Shown piece by piece: positions 7,933-16,337 of a stretch of DNA of 63,344 nt. The stretch is taken from assembly GCA_017632345.1 (NCBI GenBank), contig JAGBRL010000062.1, forward strand, positions 1-63,344, given 5' to 3'. Position 1 is the stretch's first letter, and every line of letters starts with the position of its first letter. Source of the DNA: Paludibacteraceae bacterium (GTDB taxonomy: Bacteria > Bacteroidota > Bacteroidia > Bacteroidales > Paludibacteraceae). Below the pieces are notes generated by a model. The model was given only the letters and a program-made list of their open reading frames with translations, was not told the origin of the DNA and searched no databases. The position numbers were made by a program, and so were the translations under genes.

Positions 7933-10110
7933 ATGAAGAAAAATTTTAGAAATGTGATGTTGTGCGCGTTTCTGGCGTGCCAGATTCCGTCTTTTGCTCA
8001 GATAAAGGTCGAGGCGGAGGCGTACACAAATGCGAAGAGTTTGTCGTCTGAGATCATCCTTGAAAACAATGGACAGACAGTTGGTTATTTTGATGAGGCC
8101 GGAGAGGTCTTGACTTATGAGGTCGAAGTTCCTGAAGATGGGCTTTATCAGTTCTCGTTCAAGTATCTGGCTGGTAAGACTGGCTCTTTGAAGATTGACG
8201 TGGAGGGCGCTTCTTTTGTGTTTGAGACTACTGCTAATCTGGGTGTTGAAAAATGGTGGGAGCTGCCGCGCGACCAGTGGCCTTCTTATAAGTTCGAAGA
8301 TGGCGCGCTGTACGAACTTAAGGCTGGAAAGAACGTTTTTAAGGCGGTGAATGTCGGCACAGGCCTGAACATTGATTATTTTGAGGTTAAAAAAAGTTCT
8401 GAGACAGACGGCAAGGTGGCTTCTATCTCGACATCTCCCGAAGAGATTAGACTGATGCCGAATGAATCGATGGAGGTTATCCCTACAGCTTACAATGCGG
8501 CAGGAAAACCGGTCGCAAGTTCTGTCGTTTGGTCTGAAAATGCGAAAGACGGAATTTACAAGTCTGGCAGCGACGAAGGTTCTGATGCTGTGCTGGTCAA
8601 GATGGGTGAGGTGAGCAAGGTTGTGCCTGTTGTTGTTGCTAAGCCTAAGAAAAAGCACGACTTCGTGGTTACTAAGCACGGAAAACTTAATACTAAAAAC
8701 GGTGCGGTATGCGATCAAAATGGTAACAAGGTGAGCTTGATGGGGCCTAGTTATTTCTGGAGCTGCTCAAGGCCTATGTGGTGGTGCAAGGAGAACGTGG
8801 ATTTTCTTGTGTCTAAGTACAACATACAGCTGATTCGTCTTCCGGTCTCTATCGCTCCGGGCGACAATACATGGGACAATCCGTCGGCTACTTGGAACGA
8901 GGATAACTTCTTGCACAGACCGGACTATACAAAGGCTCTTGTGGACGAGATGGTGAAGGCTGCCATCGAGAATGATATTTATGTGATTATCGATTTTCAT
9001 GAACATTATGCGCAGCACTGGGTTGAGCTTTCTAAAGAGTTCTTCACCTATTTTGCAGAAAAATGGGGCGATTATCCAAATGTGATGTATGAGATCTTTA
9101 ACGAGCCGATAACGGACGACGGAACTGTGGTGAATTATGCAAAACAGATTATTCCTGTTATTCGTGGCATTGACGATGACAACATAATCATTGTGGGCTC
9201 TTCTGAATATTCTCGCCGTCCTGACGCTGTGACAAGTGCCGGCGACGGTTATTCTAATATTGCTTACACTTGGCACGGTTATGTGGTGTGGGGGCATCAG
9301 AACGACTGGTACGGAAGAGATTCTTGGAACAATGGTGTGCCTGTAATCGTGACAGAATGGGGTGTTGACGGGTATCGTAATGATGGCGGATTGCTGAATA
9401 TTTATAGGCAGAGAGGCTTGATTAACGCATTCTGGTCTATGTGTAATAAAGGTGGCGAAGACTCTAATTGGTCTGTGCTGAAATCTGATTGTTATAAGGT
9501 GGCGGACTGGTCTGATGATGAGATGAATGATAATGGAAAGTGGCTTCTGGAAACAGCAAGAGATTGGATCAATTATAAGCCTAATGTGCTGAATGTTTCT
9601 GATTTTTCTTTGTCTGAAGCTGACGGACAGAAAAAAGTGTTTGCGAAGGGCGAAAAGGGCAAACTGGACGTGAAGGTGTCTGGAGCTTCTAACTGCTCTT
9701 TCCGTTGGGTGCAGGTTTCGGGTCCTTCTGAGGCGAAAATATCTTCTGATAATTCGCAGTCTGCAGATGTGGAGTTTGGAGATGGCGGAGAGTACGAGTT
9801 CTGCGTGGTCGTGTTTGACGGAACGAATACGAAAACATTCTTCCTGACGTTGACGTACGAGGCTGAACAGTCGTCTGTCGCTGCAGAAAAGTCTGAGGCT
9901 GGCTTGCGTGTCTATCCGAATCCTTCGGCTGACGGCTGTTTCAATATTGTTGCCGGCGACGCTTGTGATGTTGTTGTTTATGATTTGAAAGGTGTTGCGC
10001 TTCAGCAGTTCAAAATAGAGCCAGATGTGCCAAAGTCAATTTCTGTAAACGCAAAAGGTGTTTATGTGCTGAAGGTGGGTTCGGAATTTAAGAAGTTGGT
10101 AGTTGAGTAA
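7933..10110 (+). CDS. Secreted GH5 cellulase-type glycanase with N-terminal CBM-like domain and T9SS sorting domain
   Basis: GH5 enzymes hydrolyse beta-1,4-glycans by a retaining mechanism. Residues 1-22 are a signal peptide. Residues about 23-155 look like a CBM6/35-type sandwich (KVEAEAYTNA ... NIDYFEVKK). A Big_2-like linker follows to about 240. The catalytic barrel spans about 245-555 and shows VIIDFHEH, YEIFNEP (acid/base Glu about 390) and PVIVTEWG (nucleophile Glu about 474). A PKD-like Ig domain follows (about 560-645). The C-terminus has the T9SS type A pattern: VYPNPSADG then GVYVLKVGSEFKKLVVE. So the enzyme is expected in the outer membrane or medium. Cellulase versus mannanase cannot be settled by reading. 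It pairs functionally with the upstream pectate lyase. Confidence 0.93.
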   Translation: MKKNFRNVMLCAFLACQIPSFAQIKVEAEAYTNAKSLSSEIILENNGQTVGYFDEAGEVLTYEVEVPEDGLYQFSFKYLAGKTGSLKIDVEGASFVFETTANLGVEKWWELPRDQWPSYKFEDGALYELKAGKNVFKAVNVGTGLNIDYFEVKKSSETDGKVASISTSPEEIRLMPNESMEVIPTAYNAAGKPVASSVVWSENAKDGIYKSGSDEGSDAVLVKMGEVSKVVPVVVAKPKKKHDFVVTKHGKLNTKNGAVCDQNGNKVSLMGPSYFWSCSRPMWWCKENVDFLVSKYNIQLIRLPVSIAPGDNTWDNPSATWNEDNFLHRPDYTKALVDEMVKAAIENDIYVIIDFHEHYAQHWVELSKEFFTYFAEKWGDYPNVMYEIFNEPITDDGTVVNYAKQIIPVIRGIDDDNIIIVGSSEYSRRPDAVTSAGDGYSNIAYTWHGYVVWGHQNDWYGRDSWNNGVPVIVTEWGVDGYRNDGGLLNIYRQRGLINAFWSMCNKGGEDSNWSVLKSDCYKVADWSDDEMNDNGKWLLETARDWINYKPNVLNVSDFSLSEADGQKKVFAKGEKGKLDVKVSGASNCSFRWVQVSGPSEAKISSDNSQSADVEFGDGGEYEFCVVVFDGTNTKTFFLTLTYEAEQSSVAAEKSEAGLRVYPNPSADGCFNIVAGDACDVVVYDLKGVALQQFKIEPDVPKSISVNAKGVYVLKVGSEFKKLVVE

Positions 10111-10124
10111 CGTGTGGCGTTTAT

Positions 10125-10169
10125 AAAACAAAATCTCGCAAAGGTTATGCTTTTGTGAGATTTTGTTTT
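10125..10169 (+). terminator. Strong terminator of the GH5 gene, overlapping the tatA promoter
   Basis: An 18-bp stem beginning AAAACAAAATCTCGCAAA has one G-U pair and a 9-nt loop. The next bases are T and then the tatA -7 element, so terminator and promoter abut. Confidence 0.8.
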
Positions 10170-10177
10170 TATCTTTG
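10170..10177 (+). promoter_or_regulatory. -7 promoter element of tatA-tatC
   Basis: TATCTTTG begins at the base of the GH5 terminator stem and is followed by a 62-nt leader to the tatA ATG at 10240. Confidence 0.6.
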
Positions 10178-10239
10178 TGCAGTTTGATGAAGTGGGGGAC
10201 GAGATAGTTTTATATTTAATAACGCAAAATTTAAAGTAT

Positions 10240-10404
10240 ATGGGTATTGGAATGCAGGAAATTCTGCTTATCGTGTTGGTTGTGTTGCTGCTTTTCGGCG
10301 GCAAGAAGATTCCTGAGCTGATGAAGGGTTTGGGCAAAGGTGTGCACTCCTTTAAAGAGGGCTTGAACGGAGTGGAGGATAAAAAGGAAGAGGAAAAAAA
10401 ATAA
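10240..10404 (+). CDS. tatA: Sec-independent (twin-arginine) protein translocase subunit TatA
   Basis: TatA oligomers form the channel that moves folded twin-arginine proteins across the inner membrane. I take the ATG at 10240 (MGIGMQEIL) rather than the frame start at 10177, because the extra 21 residues would begin at the promoter. The 54-residue product has the family layout: one membrane helix ([11 protein letters not shown]), the [16 protein letters not shown] hinge and amphipathic helix, and a lysine/glutamate-rich tail. It is short for TatA, as is common in Bacteroidota. tatC follows 45 bp downstream. Confidence 0.93.
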   Translation: MGIGMQEILLIVLVVLLLFGGKKIPELMKGLGKGVHSFKEGLNGVEDKKEEEKK

Positions 10405-10449
10405 ATTGGAAGCGTGGCGGAATTTCCGCTCGCTTTGTTTTTCATAGTG

Positions 10450-11208
10450 ATGTCAGAGTCTCAGCAGAAAACGTTTTGGGAGCATTTGGACGACCTGCGC
10501 GGAAGTGTTGTGCGGTGCGTCGCGGTTGTTGTTGTGTTTGCTGTTGTGGCTTTCTTTTTTAAGGATTGCATGTTCAGCATAATCCTTGCTCCTAAGTACG
10601 ATGATTTTGTTACTTACCGTTTTTTTAACAGACTGTTTGCCGGTGCATTCTCCAATTTTAATGTGGAACTTATTAACACAGGGCTTGCCCAGCAGTTTCT
10701 TCTGCATATAAAGGCGGCTTTCTCCTTTGGCGTGATGTGCGCGTCTCCTTATGTTATTTATAAGCTTTTCAGTTTTGTCTCTCCTGCGTTGTATGCTCAT
10801 GAGCGAAGGCGCGCAAGGGGTGTTGTGGTTGGCGGATATGTGATGTTTGTGCTGGGCGTGCTGTTGTGCTATTTTCTTGTATTTCCTTTCACATTCCAGT
10901 TTCTTGGCACATATCAGGTGAGCGGAGAGGTTGACAATCTTATCTCTATAGAGTCGTACATGGACACGCTTATTATGCTTTGCCTGATGATGGGCATAGT
11001 TTTTGAACTTCCTGTAGTGGCATGGATTCTGTCTAAAATGGGGCTTATAGATGCGTCTTTTCTGCGTAAATACAGAAGGCACGCAATTGTGGCTATTCTG
11101 GTTGTTGCCGCCGTGATAACCCCAACTGCAGATGTGTTCACCTTGTGCCTTGTGTCCTTGCCAATATATTTATTGTATGAGGTCAGCGTGCTGATTGTGC
11201 GGCGCTGA
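10450..11208 (+). CDS. tatC: Sec-independent protein translocase subunit TatC
   Basis: TatC is the six-helix inner-membrane receptor for twin-arginine signal peptides. The ATG at 10450 (MSESQQKTFWEHLDDLR) is preferred over 10414, because the family begins with the cytoplasmic FWEHLDDLR segment. The product has 252 residues. Visible are six hydrophobic stretches, SPYVIYKLFSFVSPALY and the FELPVV motif before the fifth helix. It forms an operon with tatA; no tatB-like gene is present, as usual in this phylum. Its stop codon is only 7 bp from the stop of the convergent exporter gene, with no terminator between them. Confidence 0.95.
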   Translation: MSESQQKTFWEHLDDLRGSVVRCVAVVVVFAVVAFFFKDCMFSIILAPKYDDFVTYRFFNRLFAGAFSNFNVELINTGLAQQFLLHIKAAFSFGVMCASPYVIYKLFSFVSPALYAHERRRARGVVVGGYVMFVLGVLLCYFLVFPFTFQFLGTYQVSGEVDNLISIESYMDTLIMLCLMMGIVFELPVVAWILSKMGLIDASFLRKYRRHAIVAILVVAAVITPTADVFTLCLVSLPIYLLYEVSVLIVRR

Positions 11209-11215
11209 CCATTGG

Positions 11216-14200
11216 TTAATTGTGGCTTAGTATATAAATTGTATTTGATGTTATCTCGTCATTTTTTATCTCCTCCACTTTGAAATTATGTTTTGTCGCT
11301 ATGTCGCATATGCGTTCCGACGACGTGAAATGCAGTTCTTGCTCTGCCTTGTTGAATCGGAATATCTTAGTGGATAGCACTTCTGTGAATTTTGTGACTC
11401 CATGCTTATCTGTGTTGGAACTGTTCCCGTCTCGTATGATTATTATTCCGCCATCGTTGAGACTTTGCATGCAGTTTGTTATTAGCAGGTCCTGCTTTTC
11501 GTACGGCATATAATGCAGCATGTCGTTCATGATGAAGACGTCGCTTTGCTCCAGTTTCAGAGCAGAGGCGTCTGCCGCAGCGAAGTTCACGTTGTCGTTT
11601 TTCGAGAAGCAGTTATTTGCCACGCACACTTTCTCTTCGTCATAGTCTATGCCCAGAATGGTTCTCTCCTTGGAGAAGAAGTTGAGCATATATGCAAGGA
11701 ATCCGTATCCGCAGCCTATATCCGTGATTTTAGCTTTCTTAGGGATTAGCTTGTCAAACATGCTGTAATTTTTCTCCATTGCCACTTTTACGCGCAGATA
11801 CCATTCGAGGACAGGCCCTTTGTATATGTAGTTGCGAGTAAGTTTGTACTTGTAGTACGGGCTTTGCGGATTTTCAGAAAGCTGTTTACGTTCCTCGTAT
11901 TGGGCTTTGCAGAACTTGGCGACTGAAGTCTTGCGTTCTTGGTAAGTGCTGCCCCAAGAGAGGTCGTCTGCCTTTATTCTGTCATAAATCGCGAGTGTCA
12001 TAAGCGCAGGCTTCACAAAGAACATGTCGCCCTTTTCTATGCCGTGATGGTTGCCGGTGAGTATTATCGGCACAATGTCTAAGTTTAATTTCTCAGCAAT
12101 AAAGAACGCGCCTTTGTGGAACCGTCCTATTGTTCCGTCTTGCGAGCGCTTGCCTTCTGGAAATATAGCAAAAGAGTAGCCCATTTCCACCATTTTCTGA
12201 AGCTCTTCGGCACAATTTTCATAGCCGTCGTCTATGCAGAAGAAATTTGCAGAGCGCAGCAGCAGACCGAGTACGGGATGCCTGTAAACCTTGCCTTTCA
12301 CCATCATCACAATTTTTGGAGAGATGGAAAGAATGTTCACAATGTCCAGCACAGACTGGTGGTTTGCAACTATCACGGCGGGCTTTTCAAAAGTCTCTCC
12401 GCTCAGATTTTCGCGTTTGATGTTAAGCCTGAAAGCCATGAAGAGTGTCAGTTTGCAACTGTACATCATGGCGTAATGCAGAAAGTTTTTCTTTAGCTTT
12501 TTATTTATCGGAATTATTTTTAGCAGCAGCGCTACAGGTGTCAGCACAACGGCGCAAAGCACAAACGTGCCTACTGCAAGGGTGGAGAGCAGAACGGATA
12601 CGAAACTGAAAGGGAACAGCCCTCTCCTTGTGCGGGATGTTATCAGTATTCTGAATGCGAGCGGCTGTATGGTGTATGCAATCAGCACAACCGCGAACAT
12701 TCCCACAATTGATGTTATTGAAACAGACTGCAATGAAGGATGTTTTGCAAACGCTAAAGCGCCCATGCCGACAATCGTGGAGAAGGCGGAGAAGAATATT
12801 GCTGTTTTGTGCGCGGAAAGCACTTTCTTGCCGTATTTGTAATCGGCTTGCAGCCCGTCTGTTATGAATATGCTGAAATCGTCGCCTATACCGAATATGA
12901 AGGTTGATATTATTATGCTCACTATGTTAAATTCGAGACCGAACAGAGCCATCAGTCCCAATATGATAAGCCAGCTTAGCGACATCGGCAGGAACGTTAT
13001 CAGCGCGGTTTCTAGTCGTCCGTAAGAGAGCAGCAGCGCGAAAAACACGATGAAAGATGATATGAAAAGCACAAAATAGAAGTCGCTCTTTATCACATTC
13101 ATGAAACTTGACATAAAGTAAGGCTTGTCGAGAATCACAACGCCGTCGTGTTCCTTGAAAAGGCTGTATAGGGCCTCTTTGTGCTCCTCTTTCATTTTTA
13201 CTTGCGAGATGGACATAGCTACGTCTGACTCTACCGTTATCCAGTCGTTCAGAATGTTGCTCTTGGCGTTTGCCACAGGTTGGTAGTGCTTGTCCATTAT
13301 GCTGAAGAACGGGGCGAAAGCCTCTTCGGTGAATCCAAGTTTGGCTCCTTCTTCTGTTATGTCTCTTTTGACTTGTTCTATTCTTTGTGGTGTCCAGAAA
13401 GCGTTCCATCTTGTTATTCTCTCTTTCTGGACAATAGGAGACACCGCGATGCACTCTGCGTTTGCAAAGTCAGAAATAAGCCCGTCCTTTTTTGCGTCTC
13501 TTAGCGTTCTGTTCATCGAACGGTAATTGTCAAACGATTCGTTTTCGTCATTCCCGACGGCCACGAAATATACTGTTTTGAAGTCAGCCTGAAAAATCTT
13601 GTCAAGTTTCTCTTCTGTGCGTTTGAAGTTCTCTGGCTGAAAACTGAGGGCGTTCATGTCTGGATTGAACTTGACTTTGTCCGAATTGTAAAGTCCCCAC
13701 AAAGACAGAACTGCAATTAGAATAAGCAGGAAGACGTTCCTGTCAAAATTGTAGCTGTTTATCTTCTCTATAAATTCGAGACATCTGTTCGGACGTTCGT
13801 CTTTCTTTTCTGACGGCAGCAGATGCGGCAGAAACACAAGGCAGAAGAGCGTGGTGCCGATGATGGTGAATGTGGAGAACCAGCCGAAATCCTGAAGCAC
13901 CTCGGAGTGCGTGAAGGTGAGGCTGAAAAACGCCCCGATTGTGGAGAAGCTGCCTATGGTCAGCGGCTGAGCCATCTCTTTTATTATCTGCTCTTTGTCA
14001 GAAATATGCTCTCTGTGCGCAATGACGTGTATAGAATAGCTCAGTACCACACCTAACACGGCAGAGCCCGCGCCTATTGCGATGAGCGATATGGAGCCTT
14101 TTATGAAATATATCAGAGACATTGCAAAAAGTCCGCCAAACAGCACCGGCACAAGCATCAGCAGTATTGAGCTCTTGTTGCGGAACGAAATCAGGATAAC

Positions 14201-15040
14201 TACCAGAATAATGGCAAGAGCCACACCAAGAGTGGTGTAGATGTCGGTCTGTATCTGTTTCGCATTGTAAACAGAAATTACGGGGCCTCCAAAATATTCG
14301 AAAGATATGTCTTTCTCTGCTTTTTCATATTTTGAAATAACCTCTTCTATAGAAGAGACAAGGAAGCTGTTGTCCGCCGTGTTGCTAGCCGGAAACTTTG
14401 GGCTTATTGTGATTATCAGCGTGCTGTCGGCTTTTGAGAACACATGGTCGCTGATTATGGTGTAGTTGCCGTCCACCTGCAGTGTCTGAAGGTTGGCAAG
14501 CGTGTGGCTGTAAAGTCCGAGCGGGTCTTTTTCTGTGAATTGCTGTGTGAAGAATGAGACCGGACTGTTCAGTTGCTCGTAATAAATTTTCAGTTTTTGG
14601 GATATGTTCTCTCTGCTCGTTAGAGAGTCGAATGTTATGTAATCAGTTGAATCTAAGAAGATTGGGATGTTGTTGTATATGTGGTTGCAGACTTCGGACA
14701 TCTTTTCAGAGTCTATTTTTGATATTGTGCCGGCTATGTGCGAACCTGCCTTGTCTTCAATTTCTGAGGTCAGCTGCTCTCCTATGTTGATAAGCCTGTC
14801 GGTATCTCTCTCCTTTGAAGAGAGCAGTACTACAATTTTATCCTTCACTTTCAGATTTTGAAATACAGCGCATATATTTTTAGACTCAGTTGTGTTTGGT
14901 ATAAAGCGCATTATGTCTTCTTGAAAAGAGATGCGGCTTGCGAAGAATCCCATTGCAACCAATAGGATAGCAAGCGTTGCGAACATGAGTTTTTTCCGCT
15001 TCTGGAAAAATCTGTAAATTTCAAGAAAAAAAGTTTCCAT
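11216..15040 (-). CDS. Trifunctional MMPL-family exporter / lysophospholipid acyltransferase / SAM methyltransferase
   Basis: The 1274 residues contain three fused proteins. Residues about 1-840 are an RND/MMPL-type transporter in two homologous halves, each a periplasmic loop plus membrane helices, with a charged core motif GIGDDFSIFITDG at about 715. Residues about 870-1080 are a PlsC-type acyltransferase with NHQSVLD (HX4D, about 891) and FPEGKRS (about 958). Residues about 1095-1270 are a class I methyltransferase with DIGCGYG (about 1103). This exact fusion is known in Bacteroidota, typically in aryl-polyene/flexirubin clusters, where it would move or build the lipid-linked pigment. Here no ketosynthase, ammonia-lyase or other pigment gene is adjacent, so the lipid substrate is open. 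An Lrp-type regulator lies upstream on the same strand. Confidence 0.9.
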   Translation of the reverse strand: METFFLEIYRFFQKRKKLMFATLAILLVAMGFFASRISFQEDIMRFIPNTTESKNICAVFQNLKVKDKIVVLLSSKERDTDRLINIGEQLTSEIEDKAGSHIAGTISKIDSEKMSEVCNHIYNNIPIFLDSTDYITFDSLTSRENISQKLKIYYEQLNSPVSFFTQQFTEKDPLGLYSHTLANLQTLQVDGNYTIISDHVFSKADSTLIITISPKFPASNTADNSFLVSSIEEVISKYEKAEKDISFEYFGGPVISVYNAKQIQTDIYTTLGVALAIILVVILISFRNKSSILLMLVPVLFGGLFAMSLIYFIKGSISLIAIGAGSAVLGVVLSYSIHVIAHREHISDKEQIIKEMAQPLTIGSFSTIGAFFSLTFTHSEVLQDFGWFSTFTIIGTTLFCLVFLPHLLPSEKKDERPNRCLEFIEKINSYNFDRNVFLLILIAVLSLWGLYNSDKVKFNPDMNALSFQPENFKRTEEKLDKIFQADFKTVYFVAVGNDENESFDNYRSMNRTLRDAKKDGLISDFANAECIAVSPIVQKERITRWNAFWTPQRIEQVKRDITEEGAKLGFTEEAFAPFFSIMDKHYQPVANAKSNILNDWITVESDVAMSISQVKMKEEHKEALYSLFKEHDGVVILDKPYFMSSFMNVIKSDFYFVLFISSFIVFFALLLSYGRLETALITFLPMSLSWLIILGLMALFGLEFNIVSIIISTFIFGIGDDFSIFITDGLQADYKYGKKVLSAHKTAIFFSAFSTIVGMGALAFAKHPSLQSVSITSIVGMFAVVLIAYTIQPLAFRILITSRTRRGLFPFSFVSVLLSTLAVGTFVLCAVVLTPVALLLKIIPINKKLKKNFLHYAMMYSCKLTLFMAFRLNIKRENLSGETFEKPAVIVANHQSVLDIVNILSISPKIVMMVKGKVYRHPVLGLLLRSANFFCIDDGYENCAEELQKMVEMGYSFAIFPEGKRSQDGTIGRFHKGAFFIAEKLNLDIVPIILTGNHHGIEKGDMFFVKPALMTLAIYDRIKADDLSWGSTYQERKTSVAKFCKAQYEERKQLSENPQSPYYKYKLTRNYIYKGPVLEWYLRVKVAMEKNYSMFDKLIPKKAKITDIGCGYGFLAYMLNFFSKERTILGIDYDEEKVCVANNCFSKNDNVNFAAADASALKLEQSDVFIMNDMLHYMPYEKQDLLITNCMQSLNDGGIIIIRDGNSSNTDKHGVTKFTEVLSTKIFRFNKAEQELHFTSSERICDIATKHNFKVEEIKNDEITSNTIYILSHN

Positions 15041-15193
15041 AATAAATTAAAAGTTCCTTTTGTTTTTGTAGAGAATGTGTTATAAACCAAGGCGACGGGT
15101 CTGTCCAAACGCTTTTTTTAACCTTAGAAAAAAACACAAAAAGAGGAAAACGGTACGCTTCCCTCTGTTTTTTGCCTTGCTATGTTGTCTCTT

Positions 15194-15706
15194 TTATTCG
15201 ATTTCCTCATCATATTCGCCAGTATCGTCATCGTCAACATCAAGGCTTATGATGGGAGCCTGTCTCTTGAAGGCCTCGCTCAGTGATATGATGGTCTCCG
15301 TGCTGGAAATGCCCTCTATTGGCTGCAGCTTGTCGTGGATGATGCTGAGGAAGTCTTTGTTGTTTTTTGCGTAAATCTTGATAAACATCGCATACTCTCC
15401 GGTGGTGTAGTGACATTCGACCACTTCCGGAATTTTGTACAGTTCATCGACCACGCTTTTGAACATGTTCGCGTCTTTCAGAAAAATGCCCATGTACGCG
15501 CATGTGTTGTATCCGATTTTGGTGGCGTCGAGAATAAATTCCGAGCCTTTTATTATGCCTATGTTCTGAAGTTTCTGGATGCGCTGGTGTATAGCCGCTC
15601 CGGAAACGTTGCAGCCTCTCGCAACCTCCAGGAACGGGATTCGAGCGTTCTCCGAGATTAATTTCAGAATCTTTTCGTCTAATTTATCTATCTGGTGGTG
15701 TCCCAT
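15194..15706 (-). CDS. Lrp/AsnC-family transcriptional regulator
   Basis: A 170-residue regulator with an N-terminal winged helix-turn-helix (about residues 8-60, LDEKILKLISENAR and VSGAAIHQRIQKLQ) and a C-terminal RAM/AsnC effector domain (about 65-140, VVECHYTTGEYAMFIKIYA). Such proteins bind amino acids or related ligands and form octamers on DNA. The acidic tail DVDDDDTGEYDEEIE is unusual. It is transcribed towards the exporter fusion gene 153 bp downstream and may regulate it, but this is an inference. A TATTTTTG promoter element lies just upstream. Confidence 0.93.
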   Translation of the reverse strand: MGHHQIDKLDEKILKLISENARIPFLEVARGCNVSGAAIHQRIQKLQNIGIIKGSEFILDATKIGYNTCAYMGIFLKDANMFKSVVDELYKIPEVVECHYTTGEYAMFIKIYAKNNKDFLSIIHDKLQPIEGISSTETIISLSEAFKRQAPIISLDVDDDDTGEYDEEIE

Positions 15707-15722
15707 AAAAATTATTTTGATG

Positions 15723-15730
15723 CAAAAATA
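15723..15730 (-). promoter_or_regulatory. -7 promoter element of the Lrp-type gene
   Basis: On the minus strand TATTTTTG, 16 bp upstream of the ATG, implies a very short leader. Confidence 0.55.
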
Positions 15731-15804
15731 TAAAAAAAAAGAATTTGAAAATAATTTGACAGGCTTAACTTGCGCTGTACTGAACGTTTTGTTGCAGAAA
15801 AGCG

Positions 15805-16065
15805 TCAGCGGGAGGCGAGAAAAGTCTCGTCGTGCCTAATCTTCTCTTTCATGTACTTCAGATGCTCTATAAGTTCGTCCAAGTCGTGATGGAGAATGTG
15901 CTTGTTTATCTCTACGTGTTTTTTGTACTCGAACGGATAAAGCTGCTTGTACCGCGAACGAGACTCGTCAACCCCGGCAAGGTCGGCAGACACATTTCTA
16001 ACTTTCTTGTTGAACTCCTCTATGCAGAAATCTACTTTTTCTCTTTTTGCTAAAATGTTTTCCAT
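15805..16065 (-). CDS. Small hypothetical helical protein
   Basis: An 86-residue protein that I do not recognise. It has no signal peptide or membrane segment, and is rich in charged residues and histidine (HILHHDLDELIEHL), suggesting two or three helices in the cytoplasm. Support for it being real: its own promoter element TACATTTG lies 59 bp upstream on the same strand, the ATG is well placed, and composition is protein-like. It sits between the Lrp-type gene and the divergent dxs gene. Confidence 0.6.
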   Translation of the reverse strand: MENILAKREKVDFCIEEFNKKVRNVSADLAGVDESRSRYKQLYPFEYKKHVEINKHILHHDLDELIEHLKYMKEKIRHDETFLASR

Positions 16066-16124
16066 ACTTTGAACGTTTTAAGGTGAAGAGGAATGTCGCG
16101 TCAGTCTCGCGAATCCCTCGTTTG

Positions 16125-16132
16125 CAAATGTA
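16125..16132 (-). promoter_or_regulatory. -7 promoter element of the small hypothetical gene
   Basis: TACATTTG on the minus strand matches TAnnTTTG, with about a 50-nt leader to the ATG at 16065. Confidence 0.55.
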
Positions 16133-16225
16133 TCTATTTTTTTGACAAATGCAATTTTCTTTTCGTTTTTTTAGTCCTGAATTTTATTTTAATTCCGTCA
16201 GCGGGTGTAAAGTCGTTTTATTTAC

Positions 16226-16233
16226 TATCTTTG
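16226..16233 (+). promoter_or_regulatory. -7 promoter element of dxs-mscL
   Basis: TATCTTTG lies 104 bp upstream of the dxs ATG. Confidence 0.6.
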
Positions 16234-16337
16234 CGCAGTGTTGTGAAATCTGGGATGGTTGATGTTTTGGGGTGATGGAGCGTGTTGTGTTGCAGGTTGT
16301 TTTTGATTTCGGCACATCTTAAATTTTATGGAAACTT

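Noticed and set aside
7918..8718. 266-codon frame antisense to the GH5 gene
   Set aside because: Shadow of the GH5 coding sequence; no promoter and no family resemblance.
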